From contig JABCPU010000068.1 of the NCBI GenBank assembly GCA_016800925.1, positions 124,001-188,000 of the forward strand: 64,000 bases of DNA. The letters are read 5' to 3'. Source of the stretch: Suillus spraguei (Eukaryota; Basidiomycota; Agaricomycetes; Boletales; Suillaceae). The stretch's first letter is position 1, and every line of letters begins with the position of its first letter. The notes under the pieces were generated by a model, which had not been told where the DNA came from, ran no database searches, and was given only the letters and a program-made list of their open reading frames with translations. This document shows positions 1 to 11,434 of this stretch, in pieces. The position numbers and the translations under genes were made by a program.

Positions 1-1257
1 GAATGATACAAGGCTCCTTGAAATTCGTCCATTCCATTCCAAGTAGGAATGTAAGGGCTCCCGATTCCTGTGGCAAGTACCAGATGCTTCGGTTTAAAGT
101 GTACCTTCTGGTCTCCGTGTTGGACTTCGACAGTCCATCTTGCGGATGATGAGTCGTACACTGGAGTTGAGGCTATGCTACTCGAGGACCAGATACACAA
201 TTCATGGTCTACAGCATATGAATCAAGGAAGTTAGCGAGTTTCCCCTTAGGAATGTACTCGGGGAAGGTTGTCCTAGTATTACTGAGATATATAATACCT
301 CTAAACGGCAGAAAGTACATACGGATATGGACTGTAAAGCACTGTACGTATATTAGTTCCAAGTCTCTCATAAAAAGATGACAAGACGTACTGGAGCTTT
401 GAGTTGCGGCAGTGTGTAGCGTAAGGTTCGGGTACCTATGGTTCGCATCTATAACATAGAACATCATACTATCGCTGTGTTTGCACATACCGTTTTCGCC
501 AGGAGTCTCCGACACACGCATTCTTCTCGATAACGAGCACGCGGATGCCTAACCTACCCAGCCGCGCTGCAGACATAAGACCGGCTTGTCCACCACCAAC
601 TTTTTATGCTCGTCAAGCCATCAGAATCAATGAGAGGAACTGCACTGCACCGATCATAACAGTGGGGTCCGCCTCTATAGCACGAAATCTTGCGTCAACA
701 TCCTCCTCCCAGGTTATGTTTCGATCCTTATATAGGCGATGTTGATCTGCTGAAGATTCCTCATGCCCAACGAGGTCTTGCATGTTTGTGAAAAGAGTTA
801 AAGCCTTCCACTTGTCATCGCCATCTTGGGTCAGACGGAAGAACCCTCGTCCGAGTGCAGCCGGTTTCGTAATGGTAAATGTGAAAGCACCCTGTACTCC
901 TTTCATGTCTTGCAGATCTGGCACTCTTAATGGTGAAGGCGCATTGACAGTGTGATCCTCTAGCTTAAAATCACGAAGACCAGAATACTCAAGCCGCGGC
1001 TTTCCATCGACCACCTCCGAGAGGAATCCATGTATTTTTTCCGAACCTGATAGCGTCCTAAAGTTCCAAGAAAAACATAGAAGATCTAAGAGAGAGCACT
1101 TGTGAGTACGCCTCAGTTCCTTGGACAAGCACTGACCTCTGAACCACCCGTCCGAAAGGAAATGGCTCACAAATGACTTAGCATCTCCAGTGGATGTCGC
1201 ATTCTCTAAGCTTTTGAGCCAGTCAGCGGAAATTGCGTGAAGGTCCTCTGAAGCCAT
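1..1257 (-). CDS. Flavin-containing monooxygenase-like protein, 3' end outside window
   Basis: The protein starts with an approximately 200-residue leading domain (MASEDLHAISADWL...), probably NTF2/SnoaL-like. It then runs into an FAD-binding Rossmann motif, VMIVGGGQAGLMSAARLG, and VLVIEKNACVGDSWRKRYPN, the usual signature of fungal FMO/YUCCA-like NAD(P)H oxidases. The Rossmann motif appears only after removing a 51-nt intron at 600-650. A second intron lies at 436-490, and two more small ones lie at about 240-410 (exons reading MLYSPYP and NTRTTFPEYIPKGKLANFL). Near base 60 the frame reads LATGIGSPYIPTWNG, the ATG-type motif of this superfamily. The gene leaves the window at base 1, so the NADPH-binding and C-terminal parts are missing. 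No in-frame stop was seen after splicing. The family is known to use FAD plus NADPH to oxygenate small substrates; the substrate here is unknown. Confidence 0.82.
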
Positions 1258-1664
1258 GTTGGTACAGCAGGATGTAATAGGTAGAAGCTAAGAAACGAGT
1301 CTCAGCGTTTGTGAAAGAACCGCTATGGTATTGACAGTACCTAAGAGATGAGTTTAAAGATGAAATACAGGAAGAGAGCCAGGATACAAAATAAAACGCA
1401 CCTCAGTGTTTGTGGAAGAACCGCTGAGGCACAAACAGTGCAACGAAACTATAAGTTATATACGTACTGCGGCATGTTCTCCGCATGGAGACGCCCAATC
1501 TAAAGCGAACAGGAAACGGCGCGTCGAAGTACCTCAGTAGGATCTAGTTTGAGCTAAAGGCCGAACCACAAGCTTTCTCTGACCATATTGTGCTAACATG
1601 GCTTACGCCTGATCATGAGATACGGGTTCTGTAAATAAATATGGCATATCTCACCTAGGTGATA
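1258..1664. other. Intergenic, short near-direct repeat
   Basis: No gene seen. A roughly 24-base motif (ctcagcgtttgtgaaagaac) recurs with two mismatches at 1301 and 1402. The second copy is bounded by CCTCAG and CTGAGG, so it can form a small hairpin. This stretch is also the upstream region of the monooxygenase. Confidence 0.4.
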
Positions 1665-2533
1665 TAACATCAAACCTTATCAGCTGGCGTCGCCAAGTGG
1701 GGCGGGTGTTATGGGCAGAATGTCAAACTGCAGGGGATCACAGCAAACGATATCTTGATAATTTCTTCACCTTAAAGTAAGCAGCTTTCTCCATCAATTC
1801 AGAGCAATTGCATTTTCTTACTTGTAGAGTAGAAAAAAATCAGTGTACAGCCTGTACTACGTTATCTTGACGTTATCATATACAATCATTTATGCAATTA
1901 CACAATGCCTCCAGCCGCTGCACTTGCTGGACGCCCTGTCTCATCCTTTATATCTGACAATTTCAATCGTGGCGAGAAGTTCGATAACAAATCTGGACGG
2001 GTCTTGCAAACACTGTCCAAATGCTCTTCACATCTAAGGTCGTGGAAACAAAAAGACGACCATTTGAGTTCGTGGAGCCTTGTAGCGCTTTGAGAATTTT
2101 ACCAGGTGGCAGAAGCGGCGATTCTGCCACTTCTGCCGGTTGTGCCAGCACAATTAGACGCAAACAATTCTGCCCCCAGATGACCTTGCTCCGTTGTCCT
2201 TGTGAGATCGGATCAACAGGTGATGTCAATCATGATGCATCTGATGCTGCAAAACATCGACGTTAATACACATCACTGCACGACTCGTGCGCGTGAGGAA
2301 GCGGAAAGTGTAGCTATCATGGGCATTCTTCTATTTATTGTCTAAAATATTTGGACGTGGATCATCGAGTTGCGTTTACCGGATCATTGCCAATAATCTT
2401 ACCGAACTTATCTCGCAAACAGCCACCTCATGCAACTTCATGGTTAAGGCGGCAGAAAAACGAAGCTGAGAAAGGTTACGGTTGAATTTGCTAAAACGAC
2501 TCTTTCTGGAGTTGTAACATCAAACCTTATCAG
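1665..2533. repeat. 19-bp direct repeat pair flanking the BED relic
   Basis: The 19-mer taacatcaaaccttatcag occurs at 1665-1683 and again, identical, at 2515-2533. The pair brackets the hAT relic. It is too long for a hAT target duplication (8 bp), so its origin is unclear. Confidence 0.7.
1707..2266 (+). mobile_element. Decayed hAT-type transposon, BED-finger N-terminus
   Basis: The left end, tgttatgggcagaatgtc at 1707, resembles the terminal repeat of the two hAT relics at 31 and 35 kb (tgttgtgggcagaagtc). A broken coding stretch from 1905 begins MPPAAALAGRPVSSFI and reaches FNRGEKFDNKSG. A one-base frame shift then gives SCKHCPNA, a Cys-x2-Cys half of a BED zinc finger, and a further frame change gives TSKVVETKRR. 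BED fingers are the DNA-binding heads of hAT transposases. The catalytic body and the right terminal repeat were not found, so this is a truncated relic. The assignment rests on motif shape and terminal similarity only. Confidence 0.45.
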
Positions 2534-2869
2534 TATGGAAATATCCGAGAAAAATCCAACCCTAGAACCTAACTCTGCCCATTGAATAACCATCAACCAT
2601 CATATTGGAATCCGGTTGGACCGCGCTAGCTAAAATACTTCAAGCATTAGTCCTTCGATCGTCCTAACTTATCTGCAGAGACATGCCAGTCTCACCCCAG
2701 ATTTTAGTCCGCCTTGCCATCGTACGGTCGACTCGCAGTCAATGGTCAAGTGGCTCATTTCTTGTTTCCTCCCTAGGCAATCACAGCTTCGAAACACAAG
2801 CCAAAGGACCAGTCCATCACAAGTCAGTTGTTTCACGTTGCTGCCTCAACTGAGGCTCACTCACAGACT

Positions 2870-4640
2870 TCTATAACGCGACTACCCAGGTTATCTCCTC
2901 GACCTTCAATCCCATTTTTCTTTGTCCGACGATAGTCAGGTAACGTGCGATGAGGCTACGTGGAGGAATCATGCGCTCTCGCTCGAGAGAGAACTTGAGT
3001 CCTTGAAACAAATGCAGGAAGAGGATGAAGCAGGTAAGTAGTCTTCGAATGCCATTCTCTTCGCAAGCCTTACTGTCATTTTGTAGAACTCGTTCGTCTG
3101 CGGCAAAATGCAACCAAGGACATGTCGGACGACTCGAACACTGCTCCCCCAAAGAAGAAAACAAAGAAACCTAGTAAATCCCAGGAGCTTCAACTTCAGG
3201 ACAACGACTGGCCTGCGAAGCGGCAAGGTGCGAATCTCACGTATTCGCCTGGTTTTCTTTTACCCACGACTTGGGGGAAGAATACCTCAATGTAATAGGT
3301 CAATCATCACCATCCCTCACCGCAGCATTCATCTCCCTCCAAAGTGTTCTCAACTCAGTAAGTTCGCAGACAGGTAACGACCCACGATGCAACTCGCGCC
3401 TACTAGCTGCGATCACACGCACAATAGACACCATCGGTAAATTTATAGGCCTCCAAAAAATATCGACGTCTTCTGTTCCATCAGAACTCAACGTGCTGAG
3501 AATCGCAATGGCCTCTTCACTCCTGGTGTACGTCTTGCGTGTCGCTTTTCCGGCCCTCTTCCACCAAGGCATCAGCAGTTCCAGCAGTATTGCTGTATCC
3601 AGACTTATTGACACCCTATATATTCCCATGGTCTGCAGCTTCGTTCTCCTATCCCAGGCATACGTCATGCACCATCTAGACATAAATTCGGCCAAGAGGA
3701 CGTCAAAAAGCCGCAAAGGAAATGAGAAGGTGCCGAAAACCCCAAGCCAGACACTCATTCCTGACGTTCGTATGGATCTCTTGACTCTTCTTGACGAGGC
3801 GCTGAATACGTTCGACCCAATATCACCTCGCTACTCTGGGTATACGGCTGGCATCAAGGAGCGCATAGCGTTGGAGTCGATTCGAGCGCTGGAGTTGTTG
3901 TACTCTACAGGATCTACTGTCACTGCCGACAGGACTATGGACACTAATGCAACTCCGGAGGGAGCGTCTCGTGGTCCGGAGTCATCACAAGGATCGCGTC
4001 CCCACCGACGGAGAACGGCGCTCGATAGAAAGGATAGGCTCGAGGCTCTGGCGCGGAAAGATTCAACGTGGTACCTGTGCCACATACTCAACTCTTGTGG
4101 CGGACCGAATGACAGGCTTGGATCTATGCTCGACAGTGCTCTTTTGGATGGCGCTGCAAGAATTCTGAAAATGTGCATCTCGATGGACTGTGATGGTGTT
4201 ACACGAGTTGGAAGAAGTTTTGTCATGGATGTGATGTGTCGAAATATGGTCTTAGCTGCTTGCGAAAAGATAATCAGTACCCTGCCTCAAGAGAACCCTG
4301 GGGTGTAATATATTGTCATTACGTGTATTAATATTTGACAGCTTATGGACGCAGGTATCCTTTGCCCAGAGTAGCACTACCTGCAAATAACTTCGGTGAA
4401 GGAGGATGTCATGGTGGTCTTAATATTTGCGGTTCAATGTTCAGGTCTCGATTTACCGCATCTTGTGATGGCTTCATTTCCTGCTGGATTCTGGGCTCTC
4501 CTGAACGCTGCTCTAGCATCTTACGACGACAGATCCAAAGGTGAGTCTAGACCCATCCATTTCACAAGTGCCTAAAAACTTAAAGCGAACTCGCCTTTTC
4601 AGGACGAGAAGTTCTTGCTCAATGTAGCGCATTTATATAA
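2870..4640 (+). CDS. Hypothetical protein, multi-exon, 5' end unresolved
   Basis: I do not recognise this family. The main exon runs from 3281 to 4302 (from EYLNVIGQSSPSL to TLPQENPG). It is entered by a 53-nt intron at 3228-3280, because the open frame itself has no usable ATG. Upstream exons read FYNATTQ, SVTCDEATWRNHALSLERE and ELVRLRQNATKDMSDD, followed by a lysine-rich stretch PPKKKTKKPSKS that may be a nuclear signal. At the 3' side two introns (4303-4341, 4355-4444) give LMDAGLDLPHLVMASFPAGF, and a third (4541-4602) leads to the end GREVLAQCSAFI, with the stop at 4638-4640. Introns have GT...AG ends and all downstream joins keep frame, which argues for a real gene. The start codon probably lies between 2680 and 2880 but could not be placed. 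Confidence 0.6.
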
Positions 4641-5205
4641 AACCTTTTCATTTTTTGCTCGCATATATATTTTCTAGGATATACCACAATTCTCCTAGCT
4701 CAGATCTCGAGGCTCGATACCGTGACGGTAATTCGCAGCGTAGGTGATCTATAATTCACCTTCCTCTTCCCACCACATGTTCTCGAAGATGCTGAAACCT
4801 GTCTTCATCGTGCATTCCTTTGACCTCTCAATGAATTCAATGGAGACACCAGAATATGCCCCTACTTCGTGATGTATATATATAGCTATTCTAGAGTGCC
4901 TCCTCATTGCTTGGATTTCAAACAGGACTGCCATCTGCGCCAATCAACGAAACATCTCGGTAGAGAAAAGATGGTCAGAAATATGTGCGTGGGTCTGTGA
5001 TCGTGCTCAACCTTTGAAAGCACACAGCGTTGTCCAGGGGAAGAACACAAAGAGACCTGATATGTCTATTTGCAGAGGCGAACGAAGAACAAGACTGTGC
5101 TAATATTGTATTTCTTGAGTCGCTACTGTATACCATCGAAGAGCAGATCGAAGGGGTGTCCTTGTATCAATAACATTTCTGACATGTAAATAGGCATGTA
5201 TTTTT
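4641..5205. other. Intergenic region between convergent genes
   Basis: Lies between the 3' ends of two convergent genes. A 64-codon minus-strand frame at 4749-4943 (ending ENMWWEEEGEL) is present but has no partner exons or family resemblance that I can see. Confidence 0.4.
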
Positions 5206-7769
5206 CTATGGTTCCCGAGGCCACAATACCAAGGACTGCATTGATTCAAGGCTGATGAGCAAGCCCAGTACAGAAGATATCGCAGCTTCGACTGCAACCC
5301 GAGATATACCATTATTCGTAAAGGTGTCGTTCAAATTGTCCAGAGCCACCTGTACAGTCGTAATAATGTCCGCTGGCCGCTTCCCCGAAAAAATCATAGA
5401 TTTGGTCGCTGTCACGAGGGCTGGTATGCCATCGATGTAATCAATATCCCTTACGGAACTGTGTGCGTGCATCCATGTGTTTCTGATGAGGGTCCACCAA
5501 GGGTGACTCTGGGTAGGACGCGAGTCAAAGGGAGAATTCCTGCGCATGGAAAAGAGGCGCCCAATGATCACAGCAAGGTAAAATCCGACATCCCGATCGT
5601 ACATTTGGATCCTGTCAGCTGTGACTATATTGATACACAGCTGAAGATGGTTGCGATGGGCCAGACGTCGACACCACTCGGGGTTCTTTGTCATGGCAAA
5701 GATGATGTGGATGTATGTGAGATCTCGAGAGGCATTGAATTCATCGCCTAGAACCATGACAGTGAAAAGAGCGCTCGAAAGCTCATCCAGGAGATCTGGG
5801 TTGATATCTTCTGGTAACGAGGAGCTGGTGATAGAAGCCAGTTCACTTCGAACCTCATAAACATTCCTAAGCGCGGCGTGCCGGACTCGGGGACAAAATG
5901 GGACGCGCTTGACGGGTGGGGGCAGGGGAGTCCAATGCACGATATGCTGGTCTGGGGGAGGCTGAAACTCGCTGATAGAGGTCATACAAGCTATAAGCGA
6001 CTTGATATAGGAAGATCGCTTGACAGGGCTCCCTAGTCCACCCATCGCGCTCAACACAAGCAAAGCATCACCAATTTCATCAGCTTTGATTTCATCAACT
6101 TTGCAGCGCCTTCCTTCGTCTGCCAGGTAATCAATGAGCCAGTCAAATTCATCACGGCTGGGCTCATGTCCGTCGGGGTGAGACCAGCACAGATTACTAT
6201 TCCAAATCAACTTGTCATTGTCCGGAAGTGAAAGGTGATGGTCCAGTCCGTGGACAAGCATTGTCCTCAGGGCGGTGCGTATACTGGCCTGATGCTTCTG
6301 CATGTCTGTGTCGTGTTCCGGTATACTAATAAGACTGTAGTAGGCTCTACGGCAATCCATGAATGCTTCACGAATGAAATGACTTCGGGTTGGTTGAAAT
6401 TTGTCATGCCAAAAAGGTTTGTCTACAAGGGCTGTGTGGATTTTGGCTGGCTGGATGAGAAGATTGGCCATGGCCTTGCCAAACTTGACATATCTTTCGT
6501 GCCCGAGGCCATACACCTCAAAGTTAGCACGTAAAGTTTGGAAGATTGTTGAGACATCAAGGTTCAACGGGTATTGGGCGAGATGCATGATCGCAGCTGC
6601 AGCCTCTGTAGTTTCCTCGCTCATCGGTGTCTCTAGCATCCAGCGTAGGGGGGATGATATGTTATAATCAAGGGGCGATTGGTTGGGAGTCGGAATCCAA
6701 CTAGACGAGTTCGCAAAAATTGTGCAAATCACTCGACCTAGCACCGTCCCGAGTGTCACGAGAGGACTATCCGGCCACCACACTCCCACGAAAATAGCGC
6801 CTGCATAGAAAAGGATGACCAAAGCTGCAGTGCTGACCATGACAACAAATGTCGGGAGGTGGCCGGTCCACGTATTCAGGGATAGGGAGATGCTAAAGAG
6901 CAGCAACGCAATCTGGAGATACCCAAGGAATATCTGCAAACAAGTGGGCAGATGCAAATGCTGTAGGTCATCCCATTTCTTCTGCCTCTGTGTGCCACGC
7001 TCCTCTAGAGACCGTCCTCGTTTCCGAGTTGCCTCAAATGAAGTAAGACATTGCTTTACCACAACTGCCCCGAACGCAGCCAAAATGCTAAGCGCTAGGG
7101 CAATATAGGCAAGGGCCTGTGCCCAGACGATTGTGTAAGAATAAGGCGCAGTTGCGGACAGTTTGCTGATGTCGTGTACGGCACTTGGCCCATTCACAGT
7201 GACCTGAATTAGTTGTACCAAGAGGGCATTGGTAGTATCTCCTGAGTCAGGTTGCATTCCACCAATGAATGTGGATATGGCGGCAGTGAGTAGACCAGCC
7301 TGATTCGCCAATTAGACTTGCATTGATAAACATAGAAGCGAACGCACAAAAGTCAGGATAATGTTTACATTACCATGCTCACGTTTGAGGAAATCGGCGT
7401 CGTACTTATCCGAAACTTTCTTGTAAGCCACCCAAAATTTTGATATGTCATCATTACTGGGGTCTTCTGCAATACTAGATGTCTTAAGGACACTGAGGAT
7501 CTGCTCCAGGGTGTTTGACCTTGACATAATATAGTCAGACATCAGATGTATCGTGCCGATTAGCTAACATTTACATATTTCTAACAAGGTCGACCTCGAT
7601 GGACACGACAGGTTTCTCGTTCTTGGCATGAGGCTCGACCTTGACCGATTCCCTGCGGATCCGTAAGGATGACGATCAGCTCAGTCTAGCATACCACTTA
7701 CTCGGTCGACAGAATCGACGGATCTGTAGTGACAGATGTGAGACTGGATCGTGATGATGCGCTTTGCAT
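5206..7769 (-). CDS. DUF6535 multi-pass membrane protein
   Basis: Four exons (7702-7769, 7575-7652, 7348-7519, 5206-7299) join in frame to give about 803 residues. The start at 7769 is preferred because splicing MQSASSRSSLTSV to SVKVEPHAKNEKP and then SNTLEQILSVLK removes all stops. Residues about 70-300 form the DUF6535 domain: FWVAYKKVSDKYDADFLKRE, then AGLLTAAISTFIGGM, followed by three further hydrophobic segments (ALAYIALALSILAAF, YLQIALLLFSISLSL, MVSTAALVILFYAGAIF). The remaining 500 residues are soluble and probably helical. DUF6535 proteins are common in Agaricomycetes, often in many copies, and their function is unknown. All three introns are 48-78 nt with GT...AG ends. Nothing looks broken. 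Confidence 0.88.
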
Positions 7770-7942
7770 TTTTTGCGCTGTTGTCGCTATCAGAGGACTG
7801 GTGGAGATAAGCATATAACATCATATAATATTGACCTGTTCACGGTTCATTTCGAAACTTTGTTCCCGTCCGAGACTAGTAAAGGAGAGATAGGTCCGCT
7901 TATGTAATGGGATTATCTCTTTGCCAATGAGCACCACGGAAA

Positions 7943-10533
7943 GGCGAAAACTATGAACTCAGCGTGGATCTCAACAGCAAGTACCGTGATAAACGAAAAT
8001 ATGCGGTCAAGCGTGTCATAGCATCTATAACCGTCGGCAAAGGTGTTGCACTTTTTCGATCGATCTGCCCACTGCGTTTAACACATCACTGCTGGACGTC
8101 AGCGGCCTGTTCCCCGATGTCTTCAAGAATATACAGACAGATGACCTCGAACAGAAGAAGCTCATATATCTATATCTTATGAACTATGCGAAGACACAGC
8201 CAGAACGGCCGTGAACATCTTCGTTAAGGATTCCGAGGATCCTAACCCTCTCATACGCGCACTGGCGATTCGAACTATGGGATGTATGAGAAGATCATAA
8301 ATTATCTGTGCAACCCTCTTCAACGTGCCTTGCGAGATGACAACCCGTACGTTCAGAAGACTGCTGTGCTTTGCATTGCAAAGTTGTAGGTATGATCTGA
8401 AGCCGAAGCTCGTCATCGAGAACGGTTTCCTGGATCTGCTTCGCGATATGATTTTAGATAGTAACCCTATGGTAACGTCATATCTTTCTATTTCACTGAG
8501 CAGGCCTCATATCTATGTTTAGGTCGTGGCAAATACAGTTGTGGCGCTCACGGACATCCACATCTCAACAACCTCCAACCAACCATCTGACTCTACTTTT
8601 GACCCCACTGTATTCTCTATCACCTCCGCTATACTGAAAAAACTACTCATCGTTCTCAACGAGTGTTCAGAATGGGGTCGACTCGCAATTTTGAATGCTC
8701 TAGCATAGTATGACGCCCAAGACGACAAAGAGATTGAGCACATTTGTGAGCGCGTCGTACCTCAATTCCAGCACGTAAATTGGAGTGTTGTTCTTGCCGC
8801 AATGAAGGTACGGTGTCGCTCATCCGGCCCTTGTTATGATCTGACTTTCACATCTTTAGGTCATCATGATCCACATACGCAATGTTTAACGAGATGATCT
8901 CGTTAAGCAGTTAATCCGCAAGATGGCACTACCACTAGTCACCCTTTTATCGTCGCCACTCGAGGTACAATGGGTCGCACTGCGAAATATCAACCTTCTC
9001 CAAAAAACGACCTGACTTCCTTTCGAACGAAATGAGGGTATTTTTTTTTGTAAATATAATGACCCGTTGTACGTCAAGATTGAGAAGCTTGATATCATGG
9101 TCCGATTGGCCAGTGATAGCAACGTGGATGCGTTGTTGAGCGAGCTGAAAGAGTGAGCCACCTCGTTTTCTGTAGTTTGCATCGCTGATCATGCTTATCA
9201 GACACTCGTCAGAAGTCCATGAACATCAAAGCCATCGGTCAGACGGCGATTTCAATTGAGAGCGCAGCGGAACGTTGTATCAATGTACTATTGGAACTCA
9301 TTAACACCCGTGTCAGCTATGTGGTCCAAGAAGCCGTAGTTGTCATGAAGGTGCGTAATGATAACTAGTTTTCTTATAGCCTTTGTAATGATATGCCTTT
9401 TAGGATATCGATATCTTCATAAGTACTCCTCTACATACGAAGGTGTAATCCCTACACTCTGCGCTAATTTGGAAGAGCTGGATGAGCCAGAAGCGAAAAT
9501 GCCTTTGATTTGGATTATTGGCTAGTATGCCGACAAAATCGAAAATGCGGATGAACTGTTGGGAATTCTTTCACAGAGGAGTCGTACCAGGTATTTGACT
9601 TAGGCGTTATCTTACGCCTTTGCCACAGGTCCTGATCTTGCACAACAGGTTCAGCTTCAAACGTTGACTGCAGTAAATAAGCTATTCTTGAAGAAGCCTG
9701 ATCCGTCCCAGGGATCGTTCAGCATGTGCTGAATATAGCAACGAAGGATTGCCATTCACCAGATGTGCGGGATCGTGCATACATATATTAGAGACTCTTA
9801 TCAACAGACCCTGGTGCAGCGAAGGTGTGAATGATTTATGAGCCTTGGTCAATGGTACTAATCAAATTAACTTAAGGCTATTGTCCTTACCCATCGACCA
9901 CCAATATCTATCACGAGAACAACAGTTTCGCCCGTGTTGCTTGAAGAGCTCCTCGACGAGATATCATCATTAGCAAGTGTTTACCACAAACCTGCTCAAC
10001 TTTTGTTGGTCATGGACGGGTGGGTGTCGACTCAGTGCAACACCAAGGATCAAAGTGAGTACCCACTAGCCAGTTTTATTTGTTTCTACTGAGTTGACGA
10101 CTCTCATCTGCCATTATAGAATTTCAGATTCTCAGAAAGCCCTCCAGACAGTCGTTGCTGGCCAACAAGCAGAGAATCTTCTCGACTTTGGTGATGATTC
10201 TGAGCAGGATGGGCAGTCTTCTGGACTCGCCGCCACTCAAATACTTCCTTTGACAGCCGCTGCAGTAAATTTCCTGTTGGGGACTTCCACGACGACCTTG
10301 TGTCGATCTTCGGTGGTATGGAAACTATGGAGACAAGTGCAGGATCACTGTCAACAGCGCTATCGCCGACGACAACATCCCTATCCTCCCCTTTTGAAGG
10401 TCACCGGCGCTATCCTCCCAGCCGGCTCAGAATGCCCAGCATCAGGAGGACTTGTTAGGGTTGTTTCAACGTACTTGGCATCACCATGCACATGTACATG
10501 TAATATTTGCTCGGTGCTGTTAGTGCATGTCTG
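7943..10533 (+). pseudogene. Pseudogene of AP-complex beta-adaptin (large clathrin-adaptor subunit)
   Basis: Nearly the whole beta-adaptin can be read in pieces in order: [134 protein letters not shown], then the linker QQAENLLDFGDDSEQ and DDLVSIFGGMETME. Working beta-adaptins are trunk subunits of AP-1/AP-2 coats at Golgi or plasma membrane. This copy carries in-frame stops (for example KL*YDLK near 8385, ALA*YDAQ near 8707, NV*RDD near 8889, IIG*YADK near 9523), frameshifts, and missing residues after KTQPE. Introns persist at 8041-8105 and other sites, so it arose by DNA duplication, not retroposition. The C-terminal ear domain is missing. The start is where homology begins; the true start codon was not found. 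Confidence 0.9.
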
Positions 10534-11434
10534 AGTATTTTCTATTTGAGGACTAGATAGGCTAGAATTTCATACGAGGCATGCCGCAGTCAAGCACACA
10601 GTCTACTATCATAAAACCTTCTACTTCTGAGTTTTCTCACCCCGTCTAAACTTTACGACTGTGATCCTGACCAAGGCTCTATCAATTCTGATATCAATCG
10701 ATCATGCCAATCCTGGGATGTAATGATTATGTCCGTTCGTGTCTTGTCGAAACGGTGGTTGTCCCGCTGTGTACGTAACTGTGCCACCTTCAAGGTGACA
10801 TGTCACGGTGACGTATGCCTCATGGGTTCTCCGATGAAGTTATGACCTCCATTTCAACCTTGTATCATTTCGCACGTAGTGGACCAAGGAATTGAGAGGA
10901 ACAGCGGAGATGAAGTGCACGTTGTATATGGTTCCACAGCACTGACTGCCCCACAGGCTGACAGCTTGTCTCATACTATGCCACATTGAAGCCACGGATG
11001 GCAAGATGGCACATCCCCGCGGATCATGACTCTGAGTCGAATTGAATACCTAGCTAGTGAACTGAGTCGTCGTTTGCCAACTTCTCTTCCATCATGATCG
11101 ATCGAGTTCTTCCACTGGCAGCGGCGCGTGTGCTACCCATCTGCACTCATTTTTTCTAATTTGTGTTTGTTTTCTTCCTCAATCACTTTTTGGCCTCATG
11201 TATTCCAGCTTACCCTGTCTGTTTCTAGATGGATGAGGGTGTTTTCTTCACAACCCTGCCTGTGGCATTTCTCGGGGTAGCAACATTGATTGCCAAGATT
11301 AGCTGCTGCATGCCCTTGGCATGGAAAGCTATGTTTGTACACATGCGGTATCAGATGCCGCAGCCTCAGATGGGTATTGGAGTGTCTTTCAAATTGATCT
11401 ATTTAATCTCTGCCGATTTTCTTTTTGCGCAGTC
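10534..11434. other. Intergenic, upstream region of the GH30 gene
   Basis: No coding signal. The stretch just before the GH30 start is pyrimidine-rich (about 11150-11225), as in many fungal promoters. No clear TATA box. Confidence 0.4.

Noticed and set aside
70..381. 103-codon plus-strand frame
   Set aside because: It lies opposite the spliced exons of the minus-strand monooxygenase, whose motifs explain the sequence.
4749..4943. 64-codon minus-strand frame ending WWEEEGEL
   Set aside because: No partner exon or family resemblance; it lies between two convergent gene ends.
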